Source: Parabacteroides sp. AM08-6
GTDB lineage: Bacteria; Bacteroidota; Bacteroidia; Bacteroidales; Tannerellaceae
Direction: 5' to 3'
DNA length: 53,079 nt
NCBI RefSeq assembly: GCF_003473295.1
Contig: NZ_QRMP01000028.1
Coordinates: 386 to 53,464 of the forward strand
Made by a program: the position numbers and the translations under genes. Below the pieces are notes generated by a model. The model searched no databases. It was not told the origin of the DNA and saw nothing but the letters and a program-made list of their open reading frames with translations. The stretch's first letter is position 1. Each line of letters opens with the position of its first letter. Of this stretch, positions 32,315 to 42,415 are shown in pieces.

Positions 32315-33841
32315 TTAAAGTTTGACTTTTTTACTTTTGCCTTTATTCTCATTGTGGAAACGGTCTACGGCTGTTACCACATACCGGTATTTCCGTATTC
32401 CCTTGTCGTAAGGCAGCAAATAGCTTGTTTCACGTGTGATAGCTACGATTTTAGAAGGGTCGTTTATATTGACCGGCTCTTTTTCTTCAAAGCGATAAAT
32501 AACGAAATAATTGGCCAGCTCTGGGTTGGTAGGGCTTTGCGGAGTTTGCCAGTGAAGCAGGAGTCCTTTGGCTGTCCATTCCGTTTTCAGCTTCTTCACC
32601 TCTTGCGGGGCACGGTTATGAAGGTGAGTATAGGCGGGTATTAATGCCGGGTAACGATGATAATTGCGTTTGAGGCTGTCTGCTACGCCTTTATTATTCC
32701 ATAGTATCTCGTTTGCCGGCCAGAAACAGTTCCCTTTTACGTTAGGAAGAGCGCGTTCGTAACGCATCTTACGGGTGAGTTGCTCGGCTTTCATCGTACG
32801 TGCCACATCCTGCCCGATGTAAAGATGTCCCCCATTCGCATTTTTATCCCACCATTTAATTAATGTAATATAATCTGCTGCCGGATGACCGATTTCCCAA
32901 TATATCTGCGGAATGTTATAGTCTATCCAACCCTGTTTTACCCAATATGTGATGTCGGCATACAGGTCGTCATAGTTTTGCAGGCCGTTTGTTTCGCTAC
33001 CCGAACCATCGGGAGTGCTTTTTTTGTTCCGGTAAATGCCGAAAGGACTGATGCCGAACCGTACCCAAGGTTTAGCCAGCAGGATGGTACGCTTGATTTC
33101 GCGTATCAGTTGGTTTACGTTTTCCCGGCGCCAATCCCCACGTTGAGCGGCGGTATATCCTTTGTTCAGTCCGTATTTGCGGAAGCTGTTGTCGTCGGGG
33201 AAGGGCATGCCGGCGGCCGGATACGGATAGAAATAATCATCCATGTGTATGGCGTCCACGTCGTAGCGGCTCACGATGTCTCGTACTACACGGCAGATAA
33301 ATTGCCGGCTTTCCGGTAATCCCGGGTCAAATAGGATTTGTTTATTATAGGTGACAAACCATTCGGGGTGTTTATTATAAATATGTGAATCGGCAAAACG
33401 GGTATTTCCGGCTGTGCTGGCCCGGTAAGGGTTCAGCCATGCATGAAATTCCATATTCCGCTTGTGGCATTCTTGGATGAGAAAAGCCATGACATCAAAA
33501 TTGCCGGCAGGAGCTTTTCCCTGTTCGCCGGTATAGAAACGGCTCCACGGTTCGATATCCGATTTGTAAAAAGCATCCGCTTCGGGACGAACTTGAAACA
33601 CGATGGCATTGATACCGCATTTCTGCAGATAATCGAGTTTACGGATAAAGTCTTTTTTCATCTGAGCGGGTGTCATATCTTTATATTCACCCTGAAATGC
33701 AGTTTGTATCCAAGCTCCTCGGAATTCACGTTTTGCTTCTTTCCCGGTGGCTGTTTGCTGCGGAAGCTGTTGTGTCGTTTTACATGAAGTTACTGCACAA
33801 AGTAATAGTACCAAAAATAGGCGGAGGTATTTATTGACCAT
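32315..33841 (-). CDS. GH10-like (GHL10, DUF187) lipoprotein
   Basis: A 508-residue protein with lipobox VTSC (Cys20). The N-terminal catalytic-like domain (about 38-390) has the GHL10 pattern: REFRGAWIQTAFQG, GINAIVFQVRPEADAFY, MEFHAWLNPYRAS, VDAIHMDDYFYPYP, IPQIYWEIGHPAADY. The last 100 residues look like a fibronectin type III domain (LKTEWTAKGLLLHWQTPQSP). Family members are lipoproteins that act on peptidoglycan-like or other glycans. It is 14 bp before the AraC gene. Confidence 0.88.
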   Translation of the reverse strand: MVNKYLRLFLVLLLCAVTSCKTTQQLPQQTATGKEAKREFRGAWIQTAFQGEYKDMTPAQMKKDFIRKLDYLQKCGINAIVFQVRPEADAFYKSDIEPWSRFYTGEQGKAPAGNFDVMAFLIQECHKRNMEFHAWLNPYRASTAGNTRFADSHIYNKHPEWFVTYNKQILFDPGLPESRQFICRVVRDIVSRYDVDAIHMDDYFYPYPAAGMPFPDDNSFRKYGLNKGYTAAQRGDWRRENVNQLIREIKRTILLAKPWVRFGISPFGIYRNKKSTPDGSGSETNGLQNYDDLYADITYWVKQGWIDYNIPQIYWEIGHPAADYITLIKWWDKNANGGHLYIGQDVARTMKAEQLTRKMRYERALPNVKGNCFWPANEILWNNKGVADSLKRNYHRYPALIPAYTHLHNRAPQEVKKLKTEWTAKGLLLHWQTPQSPTNPELANYFVIYRFEEKEPVNINDPSKIVAITRETSYLLPYDKGIRKYRYVVTAVDRFHNENKGKSKKVKL

Positions 33842-33884
33842 GAATTTTTTCAGGTTTGAGAATTTGTTATAACAATATTGTGTG

Positions 33885-33892
33885 CAAATATA
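33885..33892 (-). promoter_or_regulatory. -7 box of the GHL10/AraC operon
   Basis: TATATTTG on the minus strand, perfect, 43 bp before the ATG. No consensus -33 was found. Confidence 0.5.
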
Positions 33893-34001
33893 AGGATAAG
33901 TATTGCAATTTTATCATTTTTCTAAAGAGATAAATCAATATGAATAGTCGAAAAAGTCATTATCTTGCTACTTTTACGACCAAATCTAAATTAAATAGAC
34001 C

Positions 34002-37000
34002 ATGAGGAAAACACTTGTTCATACGTTATTATCTCTTTCTTTGTTAGCTCCTTTGGCTGCTAACGCACAAGAGCAAACGATGTTGGAAACCAACTTTATC
34101 AAGCCTTCGGATGATGTACAGACTTCCGTGTATTGGTATTGGATTTCCGGTAATATCTCTGAAGAGGGAGTTGTAAAAGACCTGCATGCCATGAAGGAAG
34201 CAGGCATAAATCGTGCTTTCATCGGGAATATCGGTGTAGACGGTATTTCCGGTAAAGTGAAATTCGGCAGTGAAGAATGGTGGAAAATACTCCATACCAC
34301 ACTTAAAACAGCGACCGAGTTGAATATAGAAATAGGTATATTCAATTCACCGGGTTGGAGTCAGTCAGGCGGTCCGTGGGTGAAACCGGGGCAGGCCATG
34401 CGCTATTTGACATCCGTCAAGGCTGAGGTTGCCGGAGGAAAGAAGGTGGATATTTCTTTACCTAAACCTGATAAGGATTTTCAGGACGTAAAGGTGATTG
34501 CTTTCCCCTCTGTGGATAAAAAGGCAAATCTGCTATCGTTGGCCAACACACAAGTAACTTCCCAATCTGCTTTGAAGGACTTGAATAACCTGATTGACGG
34601 AAATGTCGAGACTGGGCTTGTGTTTGCCGAGAATCAGGAGCAGCCCGTACAGGTCGATTTCCGGACGGATAAGCCCTTTACCTTGCGCAGCTTGAAGCTT
34701 TATCCGGTTCATAGAGCGGTTAGAGGTAAAGGCCGCTTGCTGGTAAAAGAAAATAACGCATACCGGACATTGGCCGAATTTAATATAGATCGTTACAATG
34801 ATGCACTGAATGTAGGTTTTGAGCCTTATGCTCCGATTGTCGTATCAACTCCGGCTACAACCGCTTCGGAATTCCGCTTGGAATTTAGTGAGATGGTACA
34901 GAATTCAGGAATTAATGAGCTCGAATTCTCTTCTGCACCGGCCATAGAGCGTTATCCGGAAAAAACATTGGCGAAGATGTTCCAGACTCCACTTCCTTAC
35001 TGGCATGAATATCAATGGCCGGAACAGCCTGCTGTAGATGATTTGTCTTTGTTGATTGAACCGTCTAAAGTAATCGACCTTTCTTCCAATATGCAAGACG
35101 ACCGTTTGGTTTGGGATGCCCCGGCAGGTGATTGGACAGTGATGCGTACAGGTATGTTGCCGACAGGTGTTACCAATGCTCCCGCTGACCCTGAAGCAAC
35201 CGGTTTGGAAACAGACAAAATGAGTCGTAAACATATTGAGGCCCATTTTGATGCTTATATGGGAGAAGTACTTCGTCGTATTCCGGCGGAAGACCGTAAA
35301 TGTTGGAAAGTGGTGGTACAGGATAGCTATGAAACGGGCGGACAGAACTTTACAGACAATTTCCTACGGATATTTGAGGAACGTTACGGGTATGACCCTC
35401 TTCCTTTCTTGCCTGTATTTAAAGGATATGTCGTGCAAAGTGAAGATGCTTCCGACCGTTTCTTATGGGATTTGCGCCGTCTGATTTCCGATAAAGTCTC
35501 TTATGATTATGTCGGTGGGTTGCGTGATGTTTGCCATCGGTACGGACTGACTACTTGGTTGGAGAATTACGGCCACTGGGGATTTCCGGGTGAATTCCTG
35601 CAATATGGCGGCCAGTCTGATGAGATAGGCGGTGAATTCTGGAGCTTCGGGGATTTGGGTAATATCGAAAACCGGGCGGCTTCTTCTTGCGGACATATTT
35701 ATGGAAAGACAAAAATCTCGGCCGAATCATTTACCAGCGGTGGCGTTCCGTTCACTTGTTATCCGGCTATGATGAAACAGAGAGGCGACCGTTTCTTCTC
35801 GGAAGGGATTAATAATACTTTATTACATCTTTATATCGAACAACCGTTTGAGGATCGGGAGCCGGGCGTGAATGCTTGGTTCAGCAGTGAGTTTAACCGG
35901 AAGAATACTTGGTTCTCGCAGATGGATTTGTTTACTTCTTACCTGAAACGTGTCAACTATATGTTGCAGCAGGGATTGAATGTGGCCGATGTCGCTTATT
36001 TTATCGGTGAGGACGCTCCGAAGATGACCGGTATTGCGGATCCGGCCCTGCCGAAAGGGTATCAGTTTGACTATATCAATGCGGAAGTTATCGAACGGGA
36101 TATGTTTGTAAGAGATGGCTTGCTTACTTTGCCTCATGGTACTCAGTATCGAATTTTGGTTCTTCCGAAACTGGAAACGATGCGTCCTGAACTGCTGGCG
36201 AAAATTAAAAAGTTGGTGGAAGCGGGTGCTGTTATTATGGGGCCGGCTCCTAAGCGTTCTCCGAGTATGGAAAATTACGGTGTTGCCGATAAGCAAGTGA
36301 AGGAAATGGCCGACCAGCTTTGGGCAGGTCTCGATGGCGTAAATGTAAAACATGTACGAAGAGGAAAAGGACAGCTTTTGTATGGCATGACGATGGAAGA
36401 AGCATTCCGGCATATCGGATGTACGCCCGATTGTAAATTGACGGCGGACGACCCGGTTCTGTATGGTCATCGTACGGATGGGGATACTGAAATCTATTTT
36501 ATAACTAATCAAGCGGACAAGACAATTGAAATAAATCCTGAGTTCCGTGTTCGTTCCAAACAACCGGAATTGTGGAATGCCGTAACAGGTAGTATTCGTA
36601 CGCTTTCAGGTTGGGAGCAGACTTCTACCGGAACTGTAGTGCCGATGAGATTGTATCCTTTTGAAAGTGCATTTGTTGTTTTCCGTAAACCGGCTTCTGC
36701 TGCTAAAGGAACAGATATTTCGGTTAATTTCCCGACTCCTGAAACACTGGTTCAGTTGGATGGTTCATGGAAAGTAACGTTCGATGCTCAAAAGAGAGGA
36801 CCGGAAACTCCGGTTACATTCGCTCAATTGGAAGATATCAGTAAAAATGAAAACTTCGACATCCGTCATTATTCGGGAACCCTTTTGTATGAAAAGGACT
36901 TTAATCTGAAAAAGAAACCGGAAGGACAGTTATTGCTGAACCTGAATGATGTAGGCGTGATGGCTAAAGTCAAAGTGAACGGTCAGTATGCCGGCGGTGT

Positions 37001-37229
37001 CTGGACTCCTCCTTACAAAGTGGACATAACGGACTTTGTGAAGAAAGGAAAGAATAAAGTGGAAATAGAAGTTGTCACCACTTGGATGAATCGCTTGATT
37101 GGTGATAGCGGATTGCCTGAAAATGAACGGAAAACATGGGCTCCATGTCTTAATTTCAAACCGGAAGATGCTTTGCAGAAGTCAGGTTTGGTTGGTCCGG
37201 TAAGTATAGAGAACATTCCTGTTTATTAA
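34002..37229 (+). CDS. exported GH106-type alpha-L-rhamnosidase
   Basis: A 1075-residue enzyme with a signal peptide (about 1-22). The catalytic TIM-barrel-type region begins with VQTSVYWYWISGNISEEGVV, then GIFNSPGWSQSGGPWVKPGQ, and includes SAESFTSGGVPFTCYPAMMK. The C-terminal jelly-roll (about 910-1060; LDGSWKVTFDAQKRGPETPV, VKVNGQYAGGVWTPPYKVDI) is a GH2-like sugar-binding domain. The layout is that of GH106 rhamnosidases of gut Bacteroidales. An esterase starts 12 bp after its stop, so the pair probably works together on acylated rhamnose-containing glycans. No SusC/SusD pair is present. The best promoter guess is TACTTTTA at 33969-33976. Confidence 0.88.
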   Translation: MRKTLVHTLLSLSLLAPLAANAQEQTMLETNFIKPSDDVQTSVYWYWISGNISEEGVVKDLHAMKEAGINRAFIGNIGVDGISGKVKFGSEEWWKILHTTLKTATELNIEIGIFNSPGWSQSGGPWVKPGQAMRYLTSVKAEVAGGKKVDISLPKPDKDFQDVKVIAFPSVDKKANLLSLANTQVTSQSALKDLNNLIDGNVETGLVFAENQEQPVQVDFRTDKPFTLRSLKLYPVHRAVRGKGRLLVKENNAYRTLAEFNIDRYNDALNVGFEPYAPIVVSTPATTASEFRLEFSEMVQNSGINELEFSSAPAIERYPEKTLAKMFQTPLPYWHEYQWPEQPAVDDLSLLIEPSKVIDLSSNMQDDRLVWDAPAGDWTVMRTGMLPTGVTNAPADPEATGLETDKMSRKHIEAHFDAYMGEVLRRIPAEDRKCWKVVVQDSYETGGQNFTDNFLRIFEERYGYDPLPFLPVFKGYVVQSEDASDRFLWDLRRLISDKVSYDYVGGLRDVCHRYGLTTWLENYGHWGFPGEFLQYGGQSDEIGGEFWSFGDLGNIENRAASSCGHIYGKTKISAESFTSGGVPFTCYPAMMKQRGDRFFSEGINNTLLHLYIEQPFEDREPGVNAWFSSEFNRKNTWFSQMDLFTSYLKRVNYMLQQGLNVADVAYFIGEDAPKMTGIADPALPKGYQFDYINAEVIERDMFVRDGLLTLPHGTQYRILVLPKLETMRPELLAKIKKLVEAGAVIMGPAPKRSPSMENYGVADKQVKEMADQLWAGLDGVNVKHVRRGKGQLLYGMTMEEAFRHIGCTPDCKLTADDPVLYGHRTDGDTEIYFITNQADKTIEINPEFRVRSKQPELWNAVTGSIRTLSGWEQTSTGTVVPMRLYPFESAFVVFRKPASAAKGTDISVNFPTPETLVQLDGSWKVTFDAQKRGPETPVTFAQLEDISKNENFDIRHYSGTLLYEKDFNLKKKPEGQLLLNLNDVGVMAKVKVNGQYAGGVWTPPYKVDITDFVKKGKNKVEIEVVTTWMNRLIGDSGLPENERKTWAPCLNFKPEDALQKSGLVGPVSIENIPVY

Positions 37230-37241
37230 AAATAATTTAGT

Positions 37242-38990
37242 ATGAATATACTAAGATTATTAATAACAGTTGTTTCATTGTTTATAGGAAGTCTGGCTTT
37301 TGCACAGAATGCAGATACACAGGCTTATCCATTCGACCCTGCTACACAGCCTCTGGAAAACGGTACTCCCGGCGAAGTTATGCAAAGGGAGTTCTCGTCC
37401 TCAAAGATTTATCCCGGTACGCAGCGGTCTTATTGGATTTACGTTCCGGCAGGATATAATCCGGATGAGCCGGCTTGCTTGTTTGTTTCTTTGGACGGTG
37501 TGCAACATAATGCGCCGACAGTATTCGACAATTTGATTGCTTCCGGCGAAATGCCGGTAACAATCGGTGTTTTTGTTGCTCCCGGCGAGGTGAGGAATGC
37601 CAAAGGAGAAGTCCTGCGATATAACCGGAGCAACGAATTCGATAAAACGGATGATACGTTCGCCCGTTTCTTGCTTGAAGAACTTTTGCCGGAGGTCGAA
37701 CAACAGTCTACTGCCGACGGACGCCCCATCCGCTTATCAAAAGATGCTAATGACCGGGCTATTTCCGGATGTAGCAGCGGAGCTATTTGCGCTTTTACGG
37801 CAGCTTGGTTTCGGCCGGATGCTTTCAGCCGCGTGTATAGTGCCATCGGGACGTATGTTCCGATGCGCGGTGGAAACGAATATCCCGCTCTGATTAGAAA
37901 AACGGAGCCCAAGCCATTGCGTATTTTCTTGGAAGACGGAAGCCAGGATACATGGAATCCACTGTTCGGAAGTTGGTATGAGTCGAATGTGCTGATGGAA
38001 TCAGCTTTGCGTTTTTCCGGTTATGAAGTGGCACATTCCTGGGGACATGGCGGACACGACGGTACGCATGCAGCCCTGATATTCCCGGATGTTATGCGCT
38101 GGTTGTGGAAAGGTTGGCCGCATAGAGTCCAGAAAGGAAATTCGTCTAATAACATGCTTCCCGGAATAGTGTTGAAAGACTGTGAATGGGAACCGGTGGA
38201 TTTATCGTTCACTCCCCAGGGACAGTTGTTTGCTACCCGGGACGGAGGTGTTTTGGTGCAGGATGAGAAACATAAAGTCTATCAGTTGGACGCAGAAGGG
38301 AATTTGTCTACTGTTTTAACTTTAAATGCGAATGAATCGTTAGTCGGGTCAACAGGCGAACATCTTTATTTAGCTGACACGAAAGGTAATCTGATTGAAG
38401 CCGGAAACGGGAAGAAAAGAACGATAGCTAAAGGACTGAACCGGATTGAATCGGTTTTGGCCACGGAAAAAGGTTCTATTTACCTTACGCAAGCCTCCGG
38501 AGAGGACGACTGCCTGTGGCTGATTCAACCGAATGCTCCTAAGCAACTTCTGAACCGGCAGCTGAATGGCGGCGGTTATTTGGCTTTATTCCCTAATCTG
38601 CAATTGATGTTGCGGTCGGAGAAAAACTCCCAGTGGCTGTATAGCTATACGGTTACGGAAGAGGGGAAGACGGAGAATGGACAACGTTTCTATTGGCTGC
38701 ATAATACTGAAAATTATGATTGGACTGAAAATGGGAATATGGTGTTCGACCGGAATGGCAATTTGTTTATTGCAACCGTAATGGGTGTGCAGGTCTGCGA
38801 CCATAATGGGCGCGTCCGTGCAATTTTGACATTGCCTTCAGGGAGAATAAGTTCTCTTTGCTTTGGTGGAAAAGAGTTGAATGTACTGTATGTGCTGTCC
38901 GGAAATAAGCTCTACCGGCGTAAAGTAAACACACAAGGACATTATCCCTGGTTGCCGGCTCTAAATCCCGGCTCGCAAGGGGCCGGTTAA
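37242..38990 (+). CDS. exported esterase fused to a gluconolactonase-like beta-propeller
   Basis: A 582-residue protein with a signal peptide (about 1-22). The N-terminal half (about 50-295) is an Esterase-D/enterochelin-esterase type alpha/beta-hydrolase: nucleophile Ser178 in GCSSG, an Asp in LEDGSQD, and histidines in HSWGHGGHDGTHA. The C-terminal half (about 310-570) has repeated strand units such as GVLVQDEKHKVYQLDAEGNL and MVFDRNGNLFIATVMGVQVC, in the style of SMP-30/gluconolactonase propellers. It lies 12 bp after the GH106 gene and should be co-transcribed. A role in deacylating plant cell-wall glycans fits. Confidence 0.85.
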   Translation: MNILRLLITVVSLFIGSLAFAQNADTQAYPFDPATQPLENGTPGEVMQREFSSSKIYPGTQRSYWIYVPAGYNPDEPACLFVSLDGVQHNAPTVFDNLIASGEMPVTIGVFVAPGEVRNAKGEVLRYNRSNEFDKTDDTFARFLLEELLPEVEQQSTADGRPIRLSKDANDRAISGCSSGAICAFTAAWFRPDAFSRVYSAIGTYVPMRGGNEYPALIRKTEPKPLRIFLEDGSQDTWNPLFGSWYESNVLMESALRFSGYEVAHSWGHGGHDGTHAALIFPDVMRWLWKGWPHRVQKGNSSNNMLPGIVLKDCEWEPVDLSFTPQGQLFATRDGGVLVQDEKHKVYQLDAEGNLSTVLTLNANESLVGSTGEHLYLADTKGNLIEAGNGKKRTIAKGLNRIESVLATEKGSIYLTQASGEDDCLWLIQPNAPKQLLNRQLNGGGYLALFPNLQLMLRSEKNSQWLYSYTVTEEGKTENGQRFYWLHNTENYDWTENGNMVFDRNGNLFIATVMGVQVCDHNGRVRAILTLPSGRISSLCFGGKELNVLYVLSGNKLYRRKVNTQGHYPWLPALNPGSQGAG

Positions 38991-39046
38991 GGGTAACCGG
39001 ACAAACCGCCTGAGATTGTTTCGGAATGTGAATGCCAGTCGATTGC

Positions 39047-39077
39047 TTGTCAGAACGATATTACTTTTCTAAATTTG
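39047..39077 (+). promoter_or_regulatory. promoter of uvrA
   Basis: TTG at 39047-39049, a 20-bp spacer and TAAATTTG at 39070-39077. The RNA would have a 5' UTR of about 45 nt. No obvious SOS-type dyad is visible nearby. Confidence 0.7.
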
Positions 39078-39128
39078 CAAGGTGGTAAATGAATAGTTGC
39101 CAAACCGAATAAAAACAAGGAAAAGAAT

Positions 39129-41915
39129 ATGTCTGAAAACAATTCGATATTTATCAAGGGAGCTCGTATTAATAACTTAAAGAATATTGATGTCGAGATA
39201 CCCCGCGACAAATTGGTTGTCATAACCGGATTATCAGGTAGTGGAAAATCATCGTTAGCATTTGATACATTATATGCGGAAGGACAACGGCGCTACGTCG
39301 AAAGTCTTTCCGCTTATGCCCGCCAGTTTTTGGGACGCATGGGCAAACCTGAATGTGATTATATCAAAGGCATTCCGCCCGCGATAGCCATCGAACAAAA
39401 AGTAAATACCCGCAATCCGCGTTCAACGGTGGGGACTTCTACCGAGATATACGAGTATCTGCGCCTGTTGTATGCCCGTATTGGAAAAACCATTTCGCCT
39501 GTTTCCGGTCTGGAAGTCAGGAAACATCAAGTAAACGACATTGTAAAAGAGGTGCTTTCCTATCCGGAAGGAACCCGTTTTGCTGTTTATGCACCAGTCG
39601 TTTTGCCTGATGGACGGGGAATAAAAGAACAGTTGGAAATCTTACAAAAGGAAGGCTATACCCGTCTTTCCATTCATGATACGGTTTATCGTATCGGGGA
39701 AGTGCTGGCTGATGATGCCTTGCTCTCTTCCCCTGTAATCGAGTTGCTGATAGACCGTTTGACGGTTTCCACGGATAAAACGCTGAAAAGCCGTTTGGCA
39801 GACTCCGCCGAGACCGCGTTCTTCGAGGGGCATGACACCTGTCTGATACGTATTTATACCCCGGAAGGAACCGTTGTAAAAGAATATTCAAAAAAGTTTG
39901 AAGCTGATGGAATGACGTTCGAGGAGCCAAGCGACATGATGTTCAGTTTCAACAATCCGCTGGGAGCTTGTCCGACTTGCGAGGGATTCGGGAAAGTGTT
40001 GGGGATAGATGAAAACCTCGTTGTTCCGGATAAAAGCCTTTCTGTCTTTCAAGGAGCGGTAGTCTGCTGGAAAGGGGAGGTGATGGGCGAATGGCTGAAA
40101 GAATTTATCGCGCGAAGTGAAAAATATAATTTTCCAATCCATCGTCCCTATTACGATTTGACTCAAAAGGAAAAAGACTTGCTTTGGCATGGAGCGAAAG
40201 GATTGCATGGAATTGACGACTTCTTCAAGTTCGTGGAAGAAAACCTGTATAAAATCCAATACCGTGTGATGCAGGCCCGCTACAGGGGGAAAACGGTTTG
40301 CCCGACTTGTAAAGGTTCCCGCCTGCGGCCTGAAGCCTTATATGTACAGGTCGGAGGTAAAAATATAGCCGAGCTGGTGACTTTGCCGATTACGGAGGCA
40401 AAAGCCTTTTTTGAACAGCTTGAACTGGATGAAAACGATGCTTCTGTTGCTAAACGCCTGTTGACGGAAATCTCCAACCGGTTGCAATTCCTGCTGGATG
40501 TCGGACTGGGTTATCTGACGCTCGACCGCTTGTCGGCTTCCCTATCCGGAGGGGAGAGCCAGCGGATTAATCTGGCAACTTCTTTGGGCAGCAGCTTGGT
40601 CGGTTCGCTTTATATCCTGGATGAACCGAGTATAGGGCTTCATTCCCGCGACACGGATTTGTTGATTCAAGTATTGCGCCAGTTGCAGGAATTGGGGAAT
40701 ACGGTTGTGGTGGTGGAGCATGATGAGGAAATTATCCGTGCCGCCGATTATATTATCGATATCGGTCCGAAAGCCGGTCGTCTGGGAGGAGAGGTGGTTT
40801 ATCAAGGGGATGTGAATAACCTGAAAACCAGCAGCAACAGTTATACGGTCGGTTATCTGACAGGTGAGGATAAAATAGAAGTGCCCGCTTTCCGCCGTTT
40901 GTGGAATAATTATATCGAGGTGAAGGGGGCACGCAAGAATAACCTGAAAGGAATAGATGTGAAATTCCCGTTAAACGTAATGACGGTGGTAACGGGCGTC
41001 AGCGGTTCCGGCAAGAGTTCGTTGGTGCGTGATATTTTCTATGAAGGTGTAAAGCACTACCTGGATGAGGCTGCCCGTCTGATGGTGGATTGTTGTGGCC
41101 TGAACGGAGATATGCACCTGGTGAAGGGGATTGAGTTTGTCGACCAGAACTCTATCGGGAAAAGCTCCCGCTCGAACCCGGTTACTTATATCGGTGCTTA
41201 CGACGAGATACGAAAACTTTTTGGAGACCAACCGTTAGCTAAGCAAATGGGATATTCCCCGGCTTATTTCTCTTTCAACAAAGAGGGCGGGCGTTGTGAA
41301 GAATGTAAAGGTGAAGGCAAAATTACGGTCGAAATGCAATTTATGGCTGATATCACGCTCGAATGCGAGGCTTGTCATGGAAAACGTTTTAAGTCGGATG
41401 TACTGGAAGTCGAATATCATGGCGTTAATATTTATGATATGCTGGAAATGACAGTCAACCAGGCTATCGAGTTCTTTGAGCAATATCCCGGAACGCAGGA
41501 AAAGAAGATTATCAGAAAACTGAAGCCTTTGCAGGATGTGGGTATCGGTTATATTAAACTGGGGCAAACTTCATCGACTCTTTCCGGTGGTGAAAACCAG
41601 CGTGTGAAGCTGGCTTATTACTTGGGACAGGAGAAGCAGCAACCCACTCTTTTCGTATTCGATGAGCCGACCACCGGCTTGCATTTCCATGATATAAAAA
41701 CATTGTTGAAGGCTTTTAATGCCTTGATAGATAAAGGCCATACGGTTGTTATTATCGAGCATAACATGGATGTCATTAAATGTGCCGATTATGTAATCGA
41801 TTTGGGTCCTGAAGGAGGAAATGCCGGTGGCAACTTAGTTTGTGCCGGAACGCCTGAGGAAATAGCAATGTGCGCTACTTCTTATACCGGCAGATACCTA
41901 AAAGATAAATTGTAA
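39129..41915 (+). CDS. uvrA: excinuclease ABC subunit UvrA
   Basis: A 928-residue DNA-damage sensor of nucleotide excision repair with two ABC ATPase modules. Walker A motifs are [12 protein letters not shown] near residue 34 and [11 protein letters not shown] near residue 625; signatures are LSGGESQRI and [10 protein letters not shown]. Cys pairs for zinc are [26 protein letters not shown] and CEACHGKRF. All parts of UvrA are present at normal length. It works with UvrB and UvrC, which are not in this window. It has its own promoter and is followed by a long inverted repeat and a terminator. Confidence 0.96.
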   Translation: MSENNSIFIKGARINNLKNIDVEIPRDKLVVITGLSGSGKSSLAFDTLYAEGQRRYVESLSAYARQFLGRMGKPECDYIKGIPPAIAIEQKVNTRNPRSTVGTSTEIYEYLRLLYARIGKTISPVSGLEVRKHQVNDIVKEVLSYPEGTRFAVYAPVVLPDGRGIKEQLEILQKEGYTRLSIHDTVYRIGEVLADDALLSSPVIELLIDRLTVSTDKTLKSRLADSAETAFFEGHDTCLIRIYTPEGTVVKEYSKKFEADGMTFEEPSDMMFSFNNPLGACPTCEGFGKVLGIDENLVVPDKSLSVFQGAVVCWKGEVMGEWLKEFIARSEKYNFPIHRPYYDLTQKEKDLLWHGAKGLHGIDDFFKFVEENLYKIQYRVMQARYRGKTVCPTCKGSRLRPEALYVQVGGKNIAELVTLPITEAKAFFEQLELDENDASVAKRLLTEISNRLQFLLDVGLGYLTLDRLSASLSGGESQRINLATSLGSSLVGSLYILDEPSIGLHSRDTDLLIQVLRQLQELGNTVVVVEHDEEIIRAADYIIDIGPKAGRLGGEVVYQGDVNNLKTSSNSYTVGYLTGEDKIEVPAFRRLWNNYIEVKGARKNNLKGIDVKFPLNVMTVVTGVSGSGKSSLVRDIFYEGVKHYLDEAARLMVDCCGLNGDMHLVKGIEFVDQNSIGKSSRSNPVTYIGAYDEIRKLFGDQPLAKQMGYSPAYFSFNKEGGRCEECKGEGKITVEMQFMADITLECEACHGKRFKSDVLEVEYHGVNIYDMLEMTVNQAIEFFEQYPGTQEKKIIRKLKPLQDVGIGYIKLGQTSSTLSGGENQRVKLAYYLGQEKQQPTLFVFDEPTTGLHFHDIKTLLKAFNALIDKGHTVVIIEHNMDVIKCADYVIDLGPEGGNAGGNLVCAGTPEEIAMCATSYTGRYLKDKL

Positions 41916-41956
41916 ATCCTCCCCAAACAGTTCGCTGAACCATCATTTACTTTTCA

Positions 41957-42022
41957 CAGTGCCATCGTAGTGGCACTGTAATGCCATAGGCATGGCACTG
42001 TTGTGCCACTACGATGGCACTG
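41957..42022. repeat. 66-bp inverted-repeat element (20-bp perfect arms)
   Basis: CAGTGCCATCGTAGTGGCAC at 41957-41976 is perfectly inverted at 42003-42022. The 26-bp centre carries ATGCC-ATA-GGCAT and another TGGCACT. The unit lies 41 bp after the uvrA stop. It has no T-run and is not a classic terminator; it looks like a REP/MITE-like palindromic element or an mRNA 3'-end stabiliser. Confidence 0.8.
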
Positions 42023-42079
42023 GCATTTGATGCGGATGAAAATTCCGTGTTCCAGTGGAGACTGAAAATAGTATAAAGC

Positions 42080-42114
42080 AAAGGACCTCGACGATTATTG
42101 CCGAGGTCCTTTTC
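42080..42114. terminator. bidirectional terminator of uvrA and the small membrane gene
   Basis: AAAGGACCTCG pairs with CGAGGTCCTTT over an 11-nt loop and is followed by TTCGTTTTC. On the opposite strand it precedes a T-rich segment and so can serve the convergent gene as well. Confidence 0.8.
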
Positions 42115-42142
42115 GTTTTCTTCTATTGGGAGAAAAGAATCT

Positions 42143-42349
42143 CTACTGATTTTCTTTCCTCCTTTTCTCCCGCAATTTGTACCGTTTGATTTGGACAAAC
42201 CGTAAGATACCAATGACTACGCAAGTTACAATGATGATGCTGAAATATTGTACATAATCCGGTTCCGCTTGTTTCCCCGGCCAGCCTATCACGCTCATTA
42301 CTATCAGATATACAACCAAAACGGCTGTCGTAAAATTAATCTTCTTCAT
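42143..42349 (-). CDS. small membrane protein of unknown function
   Basis: A 68-residue protein with two hydrophobic segments (about 7-22 and 33-51) and a strongly basic tail (RFVQIKRYKLREKRRKENQ) that should face the cytoplasm. A perfect -7 box stands 23 bp before its ATG, which argues that it is a real gene. I do not recognise a family. It is separate from the lacI operon, which ends 66 bp upstream. Confidence 0.65.
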   Translation of the reverse strand: MKKINFTTAVLVVYLIVMSVIGWPGKQAEPDYVQYFSIIIVTCVVIGILRFVQIKRYKLREKRRKENQ

Positions 42350-42371
42350 TTTGTCTGTTATAGATAGATTG

Positions 42372-42379
42372 CAAACATA
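42372..42379 (-). promoter_or_regulatory. -7 box of the small membrane protein gene
   Basis: TATGTTTG on the minus strand, perfect, in the 66-bp gap after lacI. Confidence 0.5.
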
Positions 42380-42415
42380 AAGAAAAAATCCGATAGGAAG
42401 ATAAATCCAATAGAT

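Noticed and set aside
34002..38990. A polysaccharide utilisation locus with SusC/SusD
   Set aside because: No TonB-dependent receptor or SusD-like gene is present anywhere in the window, so neither this pair nor the GH172 locus qualifies as a classical PUL on this evidence.
42080..42114. A riboswitch or attenuator before the small membrane gene
   Set aside because: The structure is a simple stem-loop at the 3' ends of two convergent genes and is best explained as a shared terminator.
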